Shown: positions 1 through 11,033, numbered from the stretch's first letter. The stretch: 64,000 nucleotides of DNA from Pinus tabuliformis (GCA_031772625.1 CM062813.1:762042720-762106719), one strand, 5' to 3'. The notes: generated by a model not told the origin, from the letters alone. Translations and numbers: made by a program.

Positions 1-540
1 ATAGGTCCCACTCTTTAACCATTTCCTGTTCCTTACTCTTAATTGTGCCCTCATCAAACCAAGTCTTCCTTGAGCACACTCTTTCGACTTAAATAAGTGT
101 GCCTTCCTTGAGTGCATAGGAACATTGTAAAGGCCTTAACCTCCACCCTTTAGCCTTCTTTAATGCGCCATGCACCCTCTTGGACTCTTTGAGCACATGA
201 ACACACTCCGAAGGCACAAGGCCTCATCCTTCAGCCTTCAGGAGTGCACCCTTCGCCCTCCTGGGCCTCTTGAGCATAACCCAAAGGCCTGAAGACTTCA
301 TCCTTCAGCCTTTAGGAGTGCACCCTATGCCCTCCATATTTCCCTTTGGTGCACAACGCACTTGGAAAGCCCGAAGCATTCCCCTTTGTCCTTCAGACTT
401 GCACCATGCACCCTGCCTTGATTGTCTTCTTCCTTTGACCGCATGAGCACATGCTAAAGCCCCAAAGCCTCTCCTCTTCAACCCTTCATCATTTCAAAGT
501 GTGCTCATTCACCCTAAATCCCCATTTGTTCCTCTTAAGC
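1..540. repeat. Degenerate C-rich tandem repeat
   Basis: At least four degenerate units of about 70-95 bp recur, starting near 160, 232, 303 and 395. They share versions of CCTTCAGCCTT, AGGAGTGCACCC and GAGCACATG. The stretch is pyrimidine-rich, unlike the AT-rich DNA around it, and has no sustained reading frame. It continues past the left edge of the window. I cannot tell whether it is a minisatellite or part of a larger element. Confidence 0.6.
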
Positions 541-1157
541 ACACCAAAAATGAATTAACATAAAATATGCATGAAACATGGCAGAATAGGATATTTTCAG
601 ACTGATGGTTACTTGTAATGAGTGATTTGCAGATATAGGTATTCCAAAAATAGCATGGCAAGCAAGCACGAGGAAGATCAGGCAAGGAGAACAAAGAAAG
701 GAGGCTCAGAAAGAACAAAGAACACACTTGAATCTTGGTTATCAAAGAAACCCCGAACACTCCATTTGGTCAAAGACCCTTTTGAGGGTAGAGGACATCA
801 ACAATTGAAGGTGCATGAAGAATGAAAATACAGTTGGCAGCCATGTCACCACTAGAGAAAGTCCATGTCATTGGTCACTATCAGTCCCAGTCATCCAAGA
901 TAGTGACATGTCAAGTCTCATCATATGATGATGTGGAAGTCATGATGTATTATTGTAATCATTGTAAAGGAAAAATAATTGGAATACCGAGAGTCATGTA
1001 TGAACCAAAGAGTCATATAAATCTAAAAGACATGTAATACCAAAAGTCATATGTAATTCCAAAAGTCATTTGGAATTCCAAAGGTTGTAGAAGTCCAAAA
1101 GTCACTAGAAGTTAGAAAGTCAAGAGTCATGAGGATGTGAAAGGTCATTCCTCAAGT
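541..1157 (+). other. LTR-like noncoding segment with CCAAAAGTCA repeats
   Basis: No convincing gene. Short frames at 622-825 and 822-1037 match nothing I know. Between about 1005 and 1130 the motif CCAAAAGTCA and its variants recur several times, just upstream of a good TATA box. Direct repeats followed by a TATA box resemble the U3 region of an LTR, but I could not find a partner LTR, a TSD or a primer-binding site. Confidence 0.3.
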
Positions 1158-1166
1158 TATAAATAG
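1158..1166 (+). promoter_or_regulatory. Candidate TATA box (TATAAATAG)
   Basis: A perfect plant-type TATA box, TATAAATAG, follows the CCAAAAGTCA repeats and is followed by a pyrimidine-rich stretch (CCTCATTTCTC) that could hold a transcription start. No intact gene follows, so it is probably the relic promoter of a retroelement LTR. Confidence 0.35.
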
Positions 1167-2413
1167 ATCCTCATTTCTCATGTAAAGTAATTTTAACCTT
1201 AACTTCTCCCACAAGGCATTGGAGAGACAAAGTTAGTACTTTTGGGGAGCAAGTAGTGGCTCTAATGCTCCACTATTAGAGCTAGTGGTTTTCATTGCGT
1301 TTATGTATCTTGGGAATTTTTCTTAGTATTGAAGCCTTTTAGGCCAACATGTTTTCACACATCGATTTTGAATATTTCTAACACTATTATTTTAATGTTT
1401 ATGGTCCATGTTTGCTTTCCTTAGTAATGGATTAACTCAAACTTTCCACTTCTCAAAACTTGAGTAGCGACGAAGACCTAAATAATTAGGCAAGACAAAG
1501 GCAAAATTCATGTTGTATATCAATCTAGTGGATTTTTAAGAAGTAAATTGTTTGGTTTGAATTGGGCTTAGTTTTTATCAGGTTATTCGTTCAAATATTA
1601 TGGAGGTTGAAGGTGGGCACTACTTATGAGGATAAGTGTTGTTCCAAGGAGATTCATGACTGGATTGGTCCTCACACGGTCCTCATGACAACATCTCACA
1701 AATGGACATATCATTTTTTCCATACAACGTTATTACAGAGATCCCAACATTACATAATATTGATAATAACAACAACCCACTAATGAAGAAATAAATTTTC
1801 TACCAATGATCCTAATCTAAACTCAGGGGCTGTTAGGTTTTCTGTACATGTTTGGAAGGGATGGATTTGGTTAGTAGTAGCCTGATGATGGTTCTAGGGG
1901 TTTACATCAATTTTTGGCAGTTAGTTTTTTGTAAGTGCTTGGCTGGGATAGAATAGTTCTTTCTTTTTGAAGTAGTTTTGTTTTGTTTTTCAACTCTTTA
2001 TGGCTAATTTTTTTGGGGTTGTTAATAATATTTGGAACCCATATCTATGGTAGATATCTTCTCTAGTTTTGTTGGTCCGCTTTTTGTTTAATTAAATTGT
2101 TGGAACCCTATATCTTTTTAGTCAAGTTGAAGGGTTTTCAAGAGTGGTACCAACATTTTTCACCTAGTCATATAATGACCTTGTATAAAAGCAATGTCTC
2201 TTTGGCCTATCTATTAGAGGGTGTCAGTCCCTAATGTAATATTTAATGTTAGGGGAAAATATGACAAACTCAAGTCAAAATGACAATGTGGGATAACTTT
2301 CACATAAAACATTTCAGGAAGTTGGAGCAGGAGGGGAGGGGACAAACAAAAAGTGTTCGGGTGAGAAGGAAAAACAAAAGCATTCCTAGAGGTCCTGTGC
2401 GGCACTCTCAACC
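1167..2413. other. Unassigned AT-rich stretch
   Basis: Only short frames interrupted by stops are present (for example 1562-1783). None shows a recognisable domain. I see no terminal repeats and no RNA gene. Some of this may be the decayed 5' part of the LINE that becomes recognisable from 2414. Confidence 0.5.
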
Positions 2414-2850
2414 ATGAAGGAGTTAACCGTTGTGTTGGACATAACTATGGATAGAGTTGAATCTTTGACAAAGCGACCTCTAGTAGGAAAATTTGGCTAT
2501 ATTTCTCTGACTCACAAACATATCATGTCTCGGGTAAAGGACTCTTGGAAGCCCCTGGTGGGCTACACGCCGACTGTGAGTATACTAGTAAATAAATGGA
2601 TTCACTGTCAATTTCTTCAAGAATATGACATGGAGATAATCCTTAGCATGCCCTAGGTCATTGGCAGAGGCATGTTATGGCTTGAGAGATTGCACCCTAC
2701 ATTTTATCCCAAAACTAAAAAACAAACCCACAAAATTCTGTCGATTATGCTTCCTAGCTTCCCACTAGAGCTCTGGTCAAGAGGTATTCATGAACATAAA
2801 AAATTATCTCGGTAAATTCATCTAACTTGAATTGAGATGAATTACTTACT
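2414..2850 (+). pseudogene. LINE-1 ORF1 fragment (DUF4283 domain)
   Basis: An 80-codon frame continues past an in-frame stop. It shows the DUF4283 pattern of plant LINE ORF1 proteins: KRPLVGKFGYISLTH near the start, then WIHCQFLQEYDMEIILSMPW, then after one stop GRGMLWLERLHPTF and LPSFPLELWSRGIHEH. In intact elements this domain binds RNA and is followed by a CCHC zinc knuckle; no knuckle is present here. Reading depends on tolerating one or two stops. The assignment rests on pattern similarity and on the LINE RT that follows directly. Confidence 0.55.
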
Positions 2851-2877
2851 TGAATTTAGGCCCACATATCTGTGTAA

Positions 2878-3640
2878 CTTAGTCTATAAAATCATGTTTA
2901 AAGTGATCTAAAATAGGATCAAGAAAACTCTCACTGAGAAAATGTGACACAACCATTTTGGTTTCTTGGCTAATAAGTAAATCCACAATTCTATGGGCAT
3001 CATCGAAGAATTTCTCCATTTCATTAAAGAAAAAAAAATTGAAGGGCTTGATTCTCAAAATGGACCTCAATAAGGTGTTTGACATAGTAAACTAGACCTT
3101 TCTCAATTAGTATTATTAGAGAATGGTTTGGGTTTGGAGGTCACCAATTGGATTCTGGGTTGCGTATCCTCAACAACTTTTTCCATTTTAATCAATGGCT
3201 CTCCTTCTGTATCCTTTCCCAGCTCTATAGGTCTTGTTTTTCTTCTTGTGATGGAAGGCTTGAATCTCCTAGTGCTCAAAGAAAAACAAGAAGGAAATAT
3301 CAAAGAAGTAAAAATCACTTTTAAGCAATACATCACCCATCTTCTTTGTGTGGATGATGTTTTGTTGATAGGGGATGGATCTGTTTATGAATGGAAAGCA
3401 TTCCATAGAGTTAGCAATATTTTTTTCCTAGCTAAAGGGATGGAGATTAGTGCTTCAAAATCTATCTTTCATTACAATGTGGTCAACTTATAGATCGTCT
3501 CATACATCAAAGCTTTTTTTCCTTTTTAGATGGATTCCATAAAAAAAGTCTCAAATAGATGGGGTTCTTTATAAAACCAAATGGCTACCATAGAGAGGAC
3601 TCGATGTGGCTACTCAAAAAAGTAGGAAAAAAAGAAAAAG
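2878..3640 (+). pseudogene. LINE-1 reverse transcriptase remnant
   Basis: RT blocks can be followed in order: YKIMFKVI..RIKKTL, the MDLNKVFD block (first catalytic Asp), SSTTFSILINGSPS, the segment MEGLNLLVLKEKQEG, and HLLCVDDVLLIGDGS, where CVDD stands for the usual YADD/FVDD active site. It ends with FFIKPNGYH and MWLLKKV, a segment common in plant L1 elements after the catalytic core. Several in-frame stops and a lost GDPLSP block make it nonfunctional. The foldback element begins just after MWLLKKV and interrupts the protein there. Confidence 0.75.
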
Positions 3641-3647
3641 AAAAAAA

Positions 3648-4189
3648 CATTAGAGGAAATTTCAGCCTAAAAGTGCCCTTGAAATTTTCATGTACATAAT
3701 ATGTAAACAATCAAAATCCTTTAAATTTAAAGAGAGGCACATGTAAATATTTTGGAGGGAATATAAAAAAACTACTTTTTTTCAAATTGTGTTTTTGGAT
3801 TATGTCCTTATAGGTTTACTCAAATTTCAAGTGTAGACACTCGTTGGATGCAAAATTAAATTTCACATCCAACGAGTACCCATTATGCATACTTTTGAGA
3901 AGGCAGACATCGATAGAAATTGAAGATGGGTACTTCTCAAAAGTATGCATAATGGGTACTTGTTGGATGTGAAATTTAATTCCGCATCCAACGAATGTCT
4001 ACACTTGAAATTTGAGTAAGCCTGTAAGGAGATAAGCAAAAAATACAAAAAAAATACCAAAATAAATAAATAAATAAATTAAATGTCTTCTTCTCCCTCC
4101 TAAATTCATAACACTTATTTTACTATTTTAACTATTATTTTATTATTTTTCCTTAGGAGGCCACTTTTAGGCTGAAATTTCCTATAATG
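3648..4189. mobile_element. Foldback (MITE-like) element inserted in LINE-1
   Basis: The outer ends form a 28-bp terminal inverted repeat with one mismatch (3648-3675 and 4162-4189, core AGGAAATTTCAGCCTAAAAG). Inside lies a second, near-perfect inverted repeat of about 100 bp per arm (about 3803-3910 and 3925-4032) around a short loop, so most of the element folds into one hairpin. It has no coding capacity. LINE protein similarity stops just before it (MWLLKKV) and resumes just after it (LFLGGRMTFVKYVL), which shows insertion. No clear TSD could be read, so the superfamily is open. Confidence 0.75.
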
Positions 4190-5500
4190 CTTGTGGTGTT
4201 ATCATTAGTTGTTTCTTGGGGGAAGAATGACCTTTGTAAAATATGTCCTTAGAAACATTCCAATCTTCTGTTGTCCATTACTAAGATCCAAAAATCTATT
4301 CTAAACCATATTATGCAAAAGATGTTCAACTTCTTGTGGACTAGGAAAAAAAGTAAGGAGGGGTACTATCTAGCCAGTTGGGATTCCTTATCTAGGCCAA
4401 AAAAGTTGGGTGGTTGGGGTTACAAGAATCTGACTTGGATCGAAAAATCTCTTGCAGTTGCTCTCAAAAATTTGTGGAGGGGATTATTTGGTGAGGGGCT
4501 TTGGAACCAAGTTATTCAAGAAAAATATCTAAAAGAATGTCGATGGTGGAATGGCTTAGAAAAGCATAAAAAAATCCATTCCATAGGGGACCCATTGTAC
4601 AGAAGGCTCTCATGGATTCTTTTCCTTTCCTCTATAAATGACTTTCCTGGAAAGTTGGAGATTGCAAGCAAGTGATCTTAGCAAAGATTCATTCAATAGT
4701 GGAGCTCAAGTTTATAAAATTTCCTTTGATCTGACTTATTTTTTAAGCTCCAAAGTTCATAACCACCTAAATCATGTAAAAGTGGCCTCCTCTCTTAATA
4801 CATATAACCATTGGTTGAACTGAACAGATTTAGGATTGGTTGGTCCTTTAGTTGATGAGTGGGACTCATTCATAAAGGAGCTGACTATCAATGGGGTCTA
4901 CATATAAAATACAAAGGATCTACTGGTATGGAGTTGGGACACGTCCGAAGGAAGGTGAAAGTAAAACAAGCTTATGAAGCTATTGCACATTCTGTTGAAA
5001 AGTTGGAATCCAACTGGTGGAAACACTATATATGTAAATGGATGTCCCAAATAAGTTGAAATGCTTGTCCTCGTTATCCCTTCAAAACAAAATATTAACC
5101 TGGAAAAGCCTTTAGAGAAGAGGATTTGTTGGGCCAAATCAATGTTGTCTTTGCAGGCTGCAGGAAGAAATAGTGGATCATCTCTTTATAGGATGTAGCA
5201 TCTCTAATGAAATATGGCAAACAATCCTCCTGTTAATGGGCATTAAAGAGAACATTGACCGGATTTCTTTTGAGGACAGCCTGCATTTTTGGGTGGAAAA
5301 GTATAAATTTCTTTACACTCTTCCTATCTTTGTGGTCTGGGGTATAGAGAATCTCAAAAATAGGGTAATTTTCAAGAACTCAGAAATTTGTGTCCTCCTG
5401 CAATCTTCCAAGATTGTGTCTCTTTTCAAGGAACATCCCTCGAAGGAAATCAAGAATAAACTGATAAGCATCCCTTTCCCTTGCATCTCTCAAGACCTTC
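4190..5500 (+). pseudogene. LINE-1 ORF2 distal part (post-RT and zf-RVT region)
   Basis: Resumes the LINE-1 ORF2 after the foldback insertion. Segments such as KMFNFLWTRKKSKEGYYLAS, WDSLSRPKKLGGWGYKNL and LWRGLFGEGLWNQVI are typical of the part of plant L1 ORF2 between the RT and the zinc-binding region. Around 5173-5400 MDHLFIGCSISNEIWQTILL matches the zf-RVT region, where His and Cys are zinc ligands. Several frameshifts and stops separate the pieces. No activity is expected. Confidence 0.7.
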
Positions 5501-5503
5501 TGG

Positions 5504-5764
5504 TTGGTTTTTTTATGGAGCTGCACAAGAACCAAATGTGGAGGGGGTGAGCTGATTAAATTGCTTGGGAACAAATTGATTCACTTTAAAATCGGTTTAG
5601 GTTTCGAAACAAATACAAAAGTTGAGCTTATTGTTGTTTGGGATCTAATGTTTCTAGCTTCTTTGACAACTGTAAATTGCATTCAAATCTTGGGAGACTC
5701 CAAATTTATTATTGATCGATTAACAGGGAAAGCCCAACTAGGGATTCTGAATTTGGTTGCTTGA
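5504..5764 (+). pseudogene. LINE-1 RNase H remnant (truncated)
   Basis: The tail reads VELIVVWDLMFLASL, then IQILGDSKFIIDRLTG, the middle part of an RNase H fold. An E..A/VW segment precedes the catalytic GDS aspartate. The first catalytic block (FDG) and the last one are not readable, so the domain is partial. No sequence like ORF3 of LINE-2/LINE-3 follows it. Confidence 0.55.
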
Positions 5765-7464
5765 AAAACAAAATATAAGAAATAAGGAAACAAAAAATTA
5801 GGAGATCAACTTCCTTTACATCTACAGGGAACTAAACTCAATTGCAGGCCTATTATCAAAAAAATCTCACTATGGAAACAGGTTACATGCATTACAAAGA
5901 GCTGGTTAGAAACACAGTACAAAGTGTACACTGGATGCTCATAGGCTAAATGAATTTGTTCATTTATATTTTTATATTTTTTAAGGCAGTTCCCTCTCGG
6001 ACTACAACTTTTAATTTTCTCAGCAAAAAACAGTTTTATTTTCAACTTAAAGTTTATTATCCCTTCAGATCACTTACAAAGCTAGCTTGAGAATTTCTAT
6101 GGGTTTCTGAATCAACAAATAAATATTTTAAAAACATTTTTTTCTTCATCAACATTTCACAGATTTCAATGAAGTTACTCCTTTATAACAATCTTTTGAA
6201 AAAAACCAACATTTCATTGATTTTAACCACAGTTGAGTCTGTGACAAAAAGCCAACAAAAACAGTTTAAATGAGTCTGTCATGTACTTTTTTGATTCACA
6301 AGAACAACCCAAGAAAAAAATCAAAGAAAAGAAAAAGTGAATTTAACTTTCGAAAAAAAAAAAAAAAGAGTTTGAATGAGAATTTTCAATAGAAAAGAAT
6401 ATTATGGACAAAAAAAAACCTCAAAATGGCCCACACGAATCAAATGGGATTTTACAAATTTTTTGGACAACTCTTGCGAATATTACATGAAGAAATGAAT
6501 TATCCACTCTATTTTATGTTATAATAGACACGTCTTTACCACGACGTACCACTATTGTTGTTTGCCTCTTCAATGAAAGTGAGAGCAAAACGTCTTTTTC
6601 TCATCACCGTCATCAATGACGTCATCATCCATACATTCAGTGTTACTGAGTCACAAGGAATGTGAGGAGAGGATGGTTTGAGGAAATAGAGTAGTGGACA
6701 TATTTTTTATTACATAACATCTAAAATCTGAGGTTACTAAAGCTAATGTCATGTGATGATGTTATGTTACCAATGTTAGAAAGTTAGAAATTGTTAAGGA
6801 AATGTGGAATCAATTTATTGTGTGTATTATATTATGTTTCAAGTTCAGTGGGAATTTTGTTATAAGTTATAATGTTATTTTTATTAACAAAATTTGTATT
6901 ATAATTTTTGTTTTTAAAAGTTTTGATTAATTTAAAAAATATTATTATAAAAAATAAAAATAAAAATGAATAAATCAAAATAGTTTTTTTTCATAAAAAA
7001 AATTATTTGAAAATATTAAATTGTTTTACTTAATAACTTATTTATAATATAATCACTTATAAATGTAAAGCTAATCATTATTCAATTTACAGAATATAGA
7101 ATAATGATATAAATCATATTATGTATATACATTATGGAGTATTCAATGTTTCCTATAAGTAATATAATTTAAATTGTATTAAACATGATATTGTTTAGTG
7201 TATATTACTTGTTTATATTAAATATCAAAATGATGTCATGTTGTTAAATAATGAATAGCATCCGCTAATTACAACTATTTAAACAAAAATATAAAAACGA
7301 GACAAAATAACAACAAAATAATTTAATCTTCTAGAACACATTAGAATTACTATGAGTTCATGATCATGTCATTTAATTTAATGGATGCCCTAGCTACTTT
7401 GAGAACTTCCTAAATAAGATCCTCAAACATTATTTTATATTTAATTTAATTTATAGTGAAATCT
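5765..7464. other. AT-rich spacer
   Basis: Noncoding, with poly-A and poly-T runs (for example near 6350-6370) and AT-rich sequence from 6840 to 7470. A TGACGTCA palindrome lies at 6617-6624 but with no gene near it. I see no terminal repeats, RNA genes or long frames. Confidence 0.6.
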
Positions 7465-7484
7465 AATATAACCATATGTTTCAC
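7465..7484 (+). repeat. Target-site duplication, left copy (LINE-2)
   Basis: Twenty bases identical to 9688-9707 (core ATAACCATATGTTTCAC) flank the LINE-2 insertion. A long, perfect TSD is the mark of target-primed reverse transcription by an L1-type LINE. Up to two A residues at the start could belong to the poly(A) tail instead. Confidence 0.92.
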
Positions 7485-7486
7485 CT

Positions 7487-8047
7487 CAGACTCAGAGTCC
7501 AGAGCAGTTCAGTTATCCAGCGAGAAACTTCATTAAACTGAACTTTGATGGGGCTTCCAAAGGAAACCCAGGGCCGGCAGGCCTTGGAGGTATTTTTAGA
7601 GACAGTGAGAGACACACTAGATGGGTGTATGCGGAATGGGGAGGCATAATGACCAACAATGAAGCCGAATTGATGGTTGTATATCAGGGTCTCAGAATAG
7701 CAGTAAGGAATGGCTACACAAACCTGGAAATCGAAGGCGACTCTCAGATAGTAGTGGAAATGCTTCGAAATCTCAATAATGGGAAGGATTGGGATCAAGT
7801 TGCAAGGAGCTGGAGAACGGCAGGGATTATTCAAGATTTGGCAAATATTTTAAAGCGCATTCAATATAAAATCTTCAACCACGTCAGGAGAAAAGGAAAT
7901 AAAGCTGCAGACTTTCTTGCAAATTGGGGATGCAAAGAACGGGGAGAAAAGATAGACAGCAATTGGTCATCAATGATGAATAAACCAGGATTGGAAAACC
8001 TTACTACAATAATCACTCAGGATCATAATGAATCCACAACTCAATAA
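7487..8047 (+). CDS. LINE-2 RNase H (archaea-like), 5'-truncated frame
   Basis: Frame open from the truncated 5' junction to the TAA at 8045-8047; the first internal ATG is at 7625. It cleaves the RNA strand of RNA/DNA hybrids and in LINEs should help remove the RNA template. The catalytic set is complete: Asp in FDGAS followed by KGNPGPAGLGG, Glu in TNNEAE, Asp in EGDSQ, and the last Asp in AADFLANW. The GNPGPAG glycine-rich turn is typical of the archaea-like type known from plant L1 elements. It lacks its own start because the element is 5'-truncated. Its last 20 nt overlap the ORF3 start at 8028. LINE-3 has a close relative at 44424-45230. Confidence 0.85.
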   Translation, partial: QTQSPEQFSYPARNFIKLNFDGASKGNPGPAGLGGIFRDSERHTRWVYAEWGGIMTNNEAELMVVYQGLRIAVRNGYTNLEIEGDSQIVVEMLRNLNNGKDWDQVARSWRTAGIIQDLANILKRIQYKIFNHVRRKGNKAADFLANWGCKERGEKIDSNWSSMMNKPGLENLTTIITQDHNESTTQ

Positions 8048-9395
8048 CAAGGACCCACAGAGACCCCCGATCGGGGTGAAAACGACGGCGAGGAGATCAA
8101 TTAATATGACGAGAGCGAAAGATAATGACAGGTCATATGGGATATGGGTAATCATGACGGCGAGCAGGAAGATCTGCAGAGAGGATATAATACCAAGGCG
8201 AAGCAGAGATGGAGTAAAGAAAGGCAGAAGGGGTGGTAGAAATGTTGCAGCGATGGGACGTGGGCGCGATGGTACAGAAGACAGACGTGGATAAATGGGA
8301 GATGAGGGAAATAGTAGGTGGCAGCGAGAGGTGGTGAAGAGGAATGAGGAGGAGCGACAAAGGAAAAATCATAAAGGAGAGAGGAGGTGCGAAGGAAAGA
8401 ACGTGATCTCAGCAACTGCAGTGAGAGCGCAAGGAGGCAGGGTGGCGAAGACCATAACAGAGCTTAAGATAAAACAGGGAAGGCAGAAAGATCGACCACA
8501 TACCACGAAGAGGAAGAGACGAATGGCAACGGTGAGAAGAACGAGAAAGGAAGTGACTGAGGAGAGCAGAGGCGGAAAGGGGCTGGGGAAGAAAGGGAAA
8601 AAGATGGAATCGTGGGAAGCCATGGAGCAATACCAGATAGGCATGGAAGAGACGAAAGACGAAGAGGAAATGTATAACTCTAAACAGGACGACCGGGAGC
8701 GGCCAGGGAAGAGTGTATCGGAGGCAGAGGGGCCCCCTAAGGTTAAAATTCAGGAAGAAAGGAAGTATGGAGTAAGGAGAGACAGAGGGCGAAGAGTGGG
8801 AGGCGACCTGGGCGGCACCTCTGGTATGAAGGATCAGGGTGACAGAATAAAGGAGGATAACAGAGGGAGAATGGGAAGAGGAAGGACCCACAGCGGTAGA
8901 GGGAGAGGAAGACTGGCCGAACAATGGAAGAACAGAGAGCAAACTCCGGTGGGGAAAAGGAGGTATAGAAAAACTTTAAAGAAGAGGGTCCAGTACGCAA
9001 AACGATCCTACAGCGAAAACACAAATGAGGATATCTGGAGAATAATTCAGAGAATGGAGGAGGAAGCCACACAGGGTCAGTCGGATTCAGAAATGGAGGA
9101 CTGGGAATACTTGCTGCCAAATTTGGGAAATACCAGAGGGTGCATGGCACTGTACAAACAGGCATTACATGTTTACTGGGTTATGAAGAGACTGTTGGCA
9201 AAAGCAATGGAGCAAGTTGCCATGGAGATGGTGGAACTGGCTCAGGGAATTCCTAACATGAAAAAAGAGATGCAAAACATTCAGGTAACCCTCATAATGC
9301 AGGACAACAAACTGGAAGAGATCAAGCAGCTGATAAGGGAGACCAACTCTGGAATAAAGGAAGAAGGAGACCAGCGGGAGGCCATGGCAGACTGA
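8028..9395 (+). pseudogene. LINE-2 ORF3: basic protein with conserved C-terminal coiled coil, one in-frame stop
   Basis: Starts at the ATG at 8028 inside the end of RNase H and would run 455 codons if not for one TAA at 8292-8294; the downstream part (366 codons from 8295) stays open. I do not recognise the family. The N-terminal two thirds are highly basic, rich in Arg, Lys, Gly and Glu and probably disordered, with Arg-Gly runs (RGRMGRGR, SGRGRGR). The C-terminal ~125 residues are conserved with LINE-3 ORF3: LGNTRG, then an aromatic stretch (ALHVYWV), then LLAKAMEQVAMEMVELAQ leading into a predicted coiled coil. The core block is 31/41 identical to LINE-3. Possible role, by inference only: nucleic-acid binding and oligomerisation, like a second ORF1-type chaperone. 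Confidence 0.8.
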
Positions 9396-9578
9396 TACAT
9401 GGAGATAAGTAGAAAATTCCTTAGTTTTTGGATGTAGAATGATAGCTCCTAGATTTTGGACACCGTTCATAATGCAAATAAGAACTAGCAGTAATTTGTT
9501 TAAATGTCTAGTATACTTAGCTTGGAAAAGGAGACTCAGCATTTTTTGTTTTTGGATGGCTGTTAAAAACTTTAGATG

Positions 9579-9616
9579 GCCAACAGACCCGGTTTCCCCT
9601 TGGGGCGGGTTGAGGC
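9579..9616 (+). promoter_or_regulatory. LINE-2 conserved 3' UTR motif with small stem-loop
   Basis: About 65 nt before the poly(A) lies GCCAACAGA, then TTTCCCCTTGGGGCGG and TTGAGG. The same motif stands at the same place in LINE-3 (46524-46560), where the stem reads CCCAGTTGGG instead of CCCCTTGGGG. The surrounding 3' UTR is much less similar. This suggests an RNA element recognised by the reverse transcriptase or by a processing factor. Confidence 0.55.
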
Positions 9617-9687
9617 CACCATGTGTATGTAAAGGTTTCAACTCAATTTAATGAATATGAATGGTCACTCCTTAGCTTACAAAAAAA

Positions 9688-9707
9688 AATATAACCATAT
9701 GTTTCAC
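9688..9707 (+). repeat. Target-site duplication, right copy (LINE-2)
   Basis: Identical over 20 bases to 7465-7484; it follows the poly(A) run of LINE-2 directly. Confidence 0.92.
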
Positions 9708-10662
9708 ACTTCTACAATTATGTATATTTCACATTCACACAATTATGTAAATATTAAAATAAGATCAAGATCGGCTAAGAAAATCTACTTATCATCATAT
9801 ACTTTAATACTTTATCTATATAAAAAAAATTCACAATACATATAAATTAAAAAAATAAAGATTAAATTTGAAAAAAAAAAAAATTATTGAATTTTTTCTT
9901 AGAAGGAATTATTTTAATAATGAAATTAATATTCATTTCATAATGTGTATATAATTGTAATTATATTTTTATAATTATAACATATTTTATTAAAAACTAT
10001 AAAAATAGTTCTAAGAGTGTAGATAGAGCAACATGAATGTCATTTAAACCAATAACATATATTGGAATTGAAAGTTGATAATCAAACTCACTTAACTTAA
10101 CATTATAACCTAATCTAATATTTAAAAAAAACTATACCTATATTAGTGATCACAGCCTACCAAAACTTTAATAAGATACAAAATGTAGTTGATTTATGTA
10201 GATGAAGTTATCTGTGTTTTCAAAATCAATAAGAACCATAATCCACTATCTTTGATGTGCCATTTTACTCTCAATATTTGGAGTGTGCTTACATTTTCTA
10301 AACAATTGATGGACACTATAAGGACTTTAGTTAAATCAGTTATGCTCTTTTGGTCAATTTTGTTTAAAGAAGACTATTTCAACTAGTTACTCTTCTTTTT
10401 CTGGGTTATCTAGTAAAGAATTTTAAAGCGACTTTATTTTTCAATATATTTATGTCCTCTATACCACTAGGTGCAATATAAACAAGAGGGGTTGCACGAC
10501 AGCTAGTCCCTGCCCTATGTTGTTGTTGGTTGAAGCTGTATCTGGCACAACTAGCAGATTGATTAAGCAGTTTCAATAGCAGAGGTCGTTTAAGATCCCA
10601 ATCTTGTCGCCAATTAAACTAATGGAAGCACCACTAATAGCATAGTAAGTGCTTCTCTGTAA
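9708..10662. other. AT-rich spacer
   Basis: Strongly AT-rich with A-runs near 9870-9885. No gene recognised; a 65-codon frame at 10189-10386 has no recognisable features. Confidence 0.5.
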
Positions 10663-11033
10663 GCTAGTATAATTCTACACCCTCTTCAAAATCTGATTTG
10701 AACTTTTCCAAATCTGAAATATCTCCCAGAATCTTCAAGGTGCCTGATCTTGATCCAATCCTAGTAGTTTCATATCCTGATCCCACGCTTGTTTACCGGG
10801 GCAAACCATCACCAGCAGCAAAGGGAGTAAAGGCGAAGACATAGGAAATAGAGAAAGAAGCAGTGAAGGCGAAGGAAGAGATGGAGACAAAGGCAGAGCC
10901 CGTTCGAGAGGCTGATCCACTTGTTTATCCAGAAGCATAGGATGACCCAGTAGCAGATCCACCAACATCAGCTTGTCCAGCTCTATTCATTGATCCAGTT
11001 AAGTATAGCGATCGAGAACCAGTCCTGGTAGTT
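10663..11033 (+). pseudogene. Unidentified broken coding frame (Pro/Lys/Glu-rich)
   Basis: One frame stays open over about 120 codons apart from two TAG stops, both possible CAG-to-TAG changes. It reads for example EISPRIFKVPDLDPILVVSY, then a lysine/glutamate-rich part (EKEAVKAKEEMETKAEPVRE), then PALFIDPVKYSDREPVLVV, and ends at a TAA. The regular VxDPxL/VV pattern looks like real protein sequence, not chance, but I do not recognise the family. It may be a retroelement gag tail or a host pseudogene. Confidence 0.35.

Larger units (their letters stand above)
2414..5764 (+). mobile_element. LINE-1: decayed L1-type LINE remnant with internal deletion
   Basis: Recognisable in order on the plus strand: a DUF4283-type ORF1 piece (2414-2850), reverse transcriptase (about 2878-3640), the region after the RT catalytic core (4190-4670), a zinc-binding zf-RVT-like piece (about 5090-5500) and an RNase H remnant (5504-5764). 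The zinc knuckle, the endonuclease and the start of the RT are missing, because the DUF4283 piece runs almost directly into RT sequence. Many stops and frameshifts show it is dead. A foldback element at 3648-4189 splits it. Its sequence is clearly different from LINE-2 and LINE-3, and no ORF3-like frame follows. Confidence 0.75.
7485..9687 (+). mobile_element. LINE-2: 5'-truncated L1-type LINE with RNase H and ORF3
   Basis: A 2.2-kb insertion bounded by a 20-bp TSD and ending in a short poly(A) run after TAGCTTAC. It keeps only the 3' part of the element: RNase H, ORF3 and the 3' UTR. It is homologous in the same order to the 3' part of LINE-3 (44.6-46.6 kb). 5' truncation is the usual outcome of LINE insertion. 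ORF3 holds a single in-frame stop, so the copy looks fairly young. Confidence 0.92.

Noticed and set aside
1562..1783. 73-codon frame as a gene
   Set aside because: Short, compositionally ordinary, no recognisable domain.
6617..6624. TGACGTCA as a functional promoter element
   Set aside because: A single palindrome of eight bases with no gene or TATA box near it.
8369..9165. Long minus-strand frames opposite ORF3 of LINE-2
   Set aside because: They are shadows of a purine-rich coding strand: Ser/Leu/Phe/Pro-rich, no domains, and they track the plus-strand frame.
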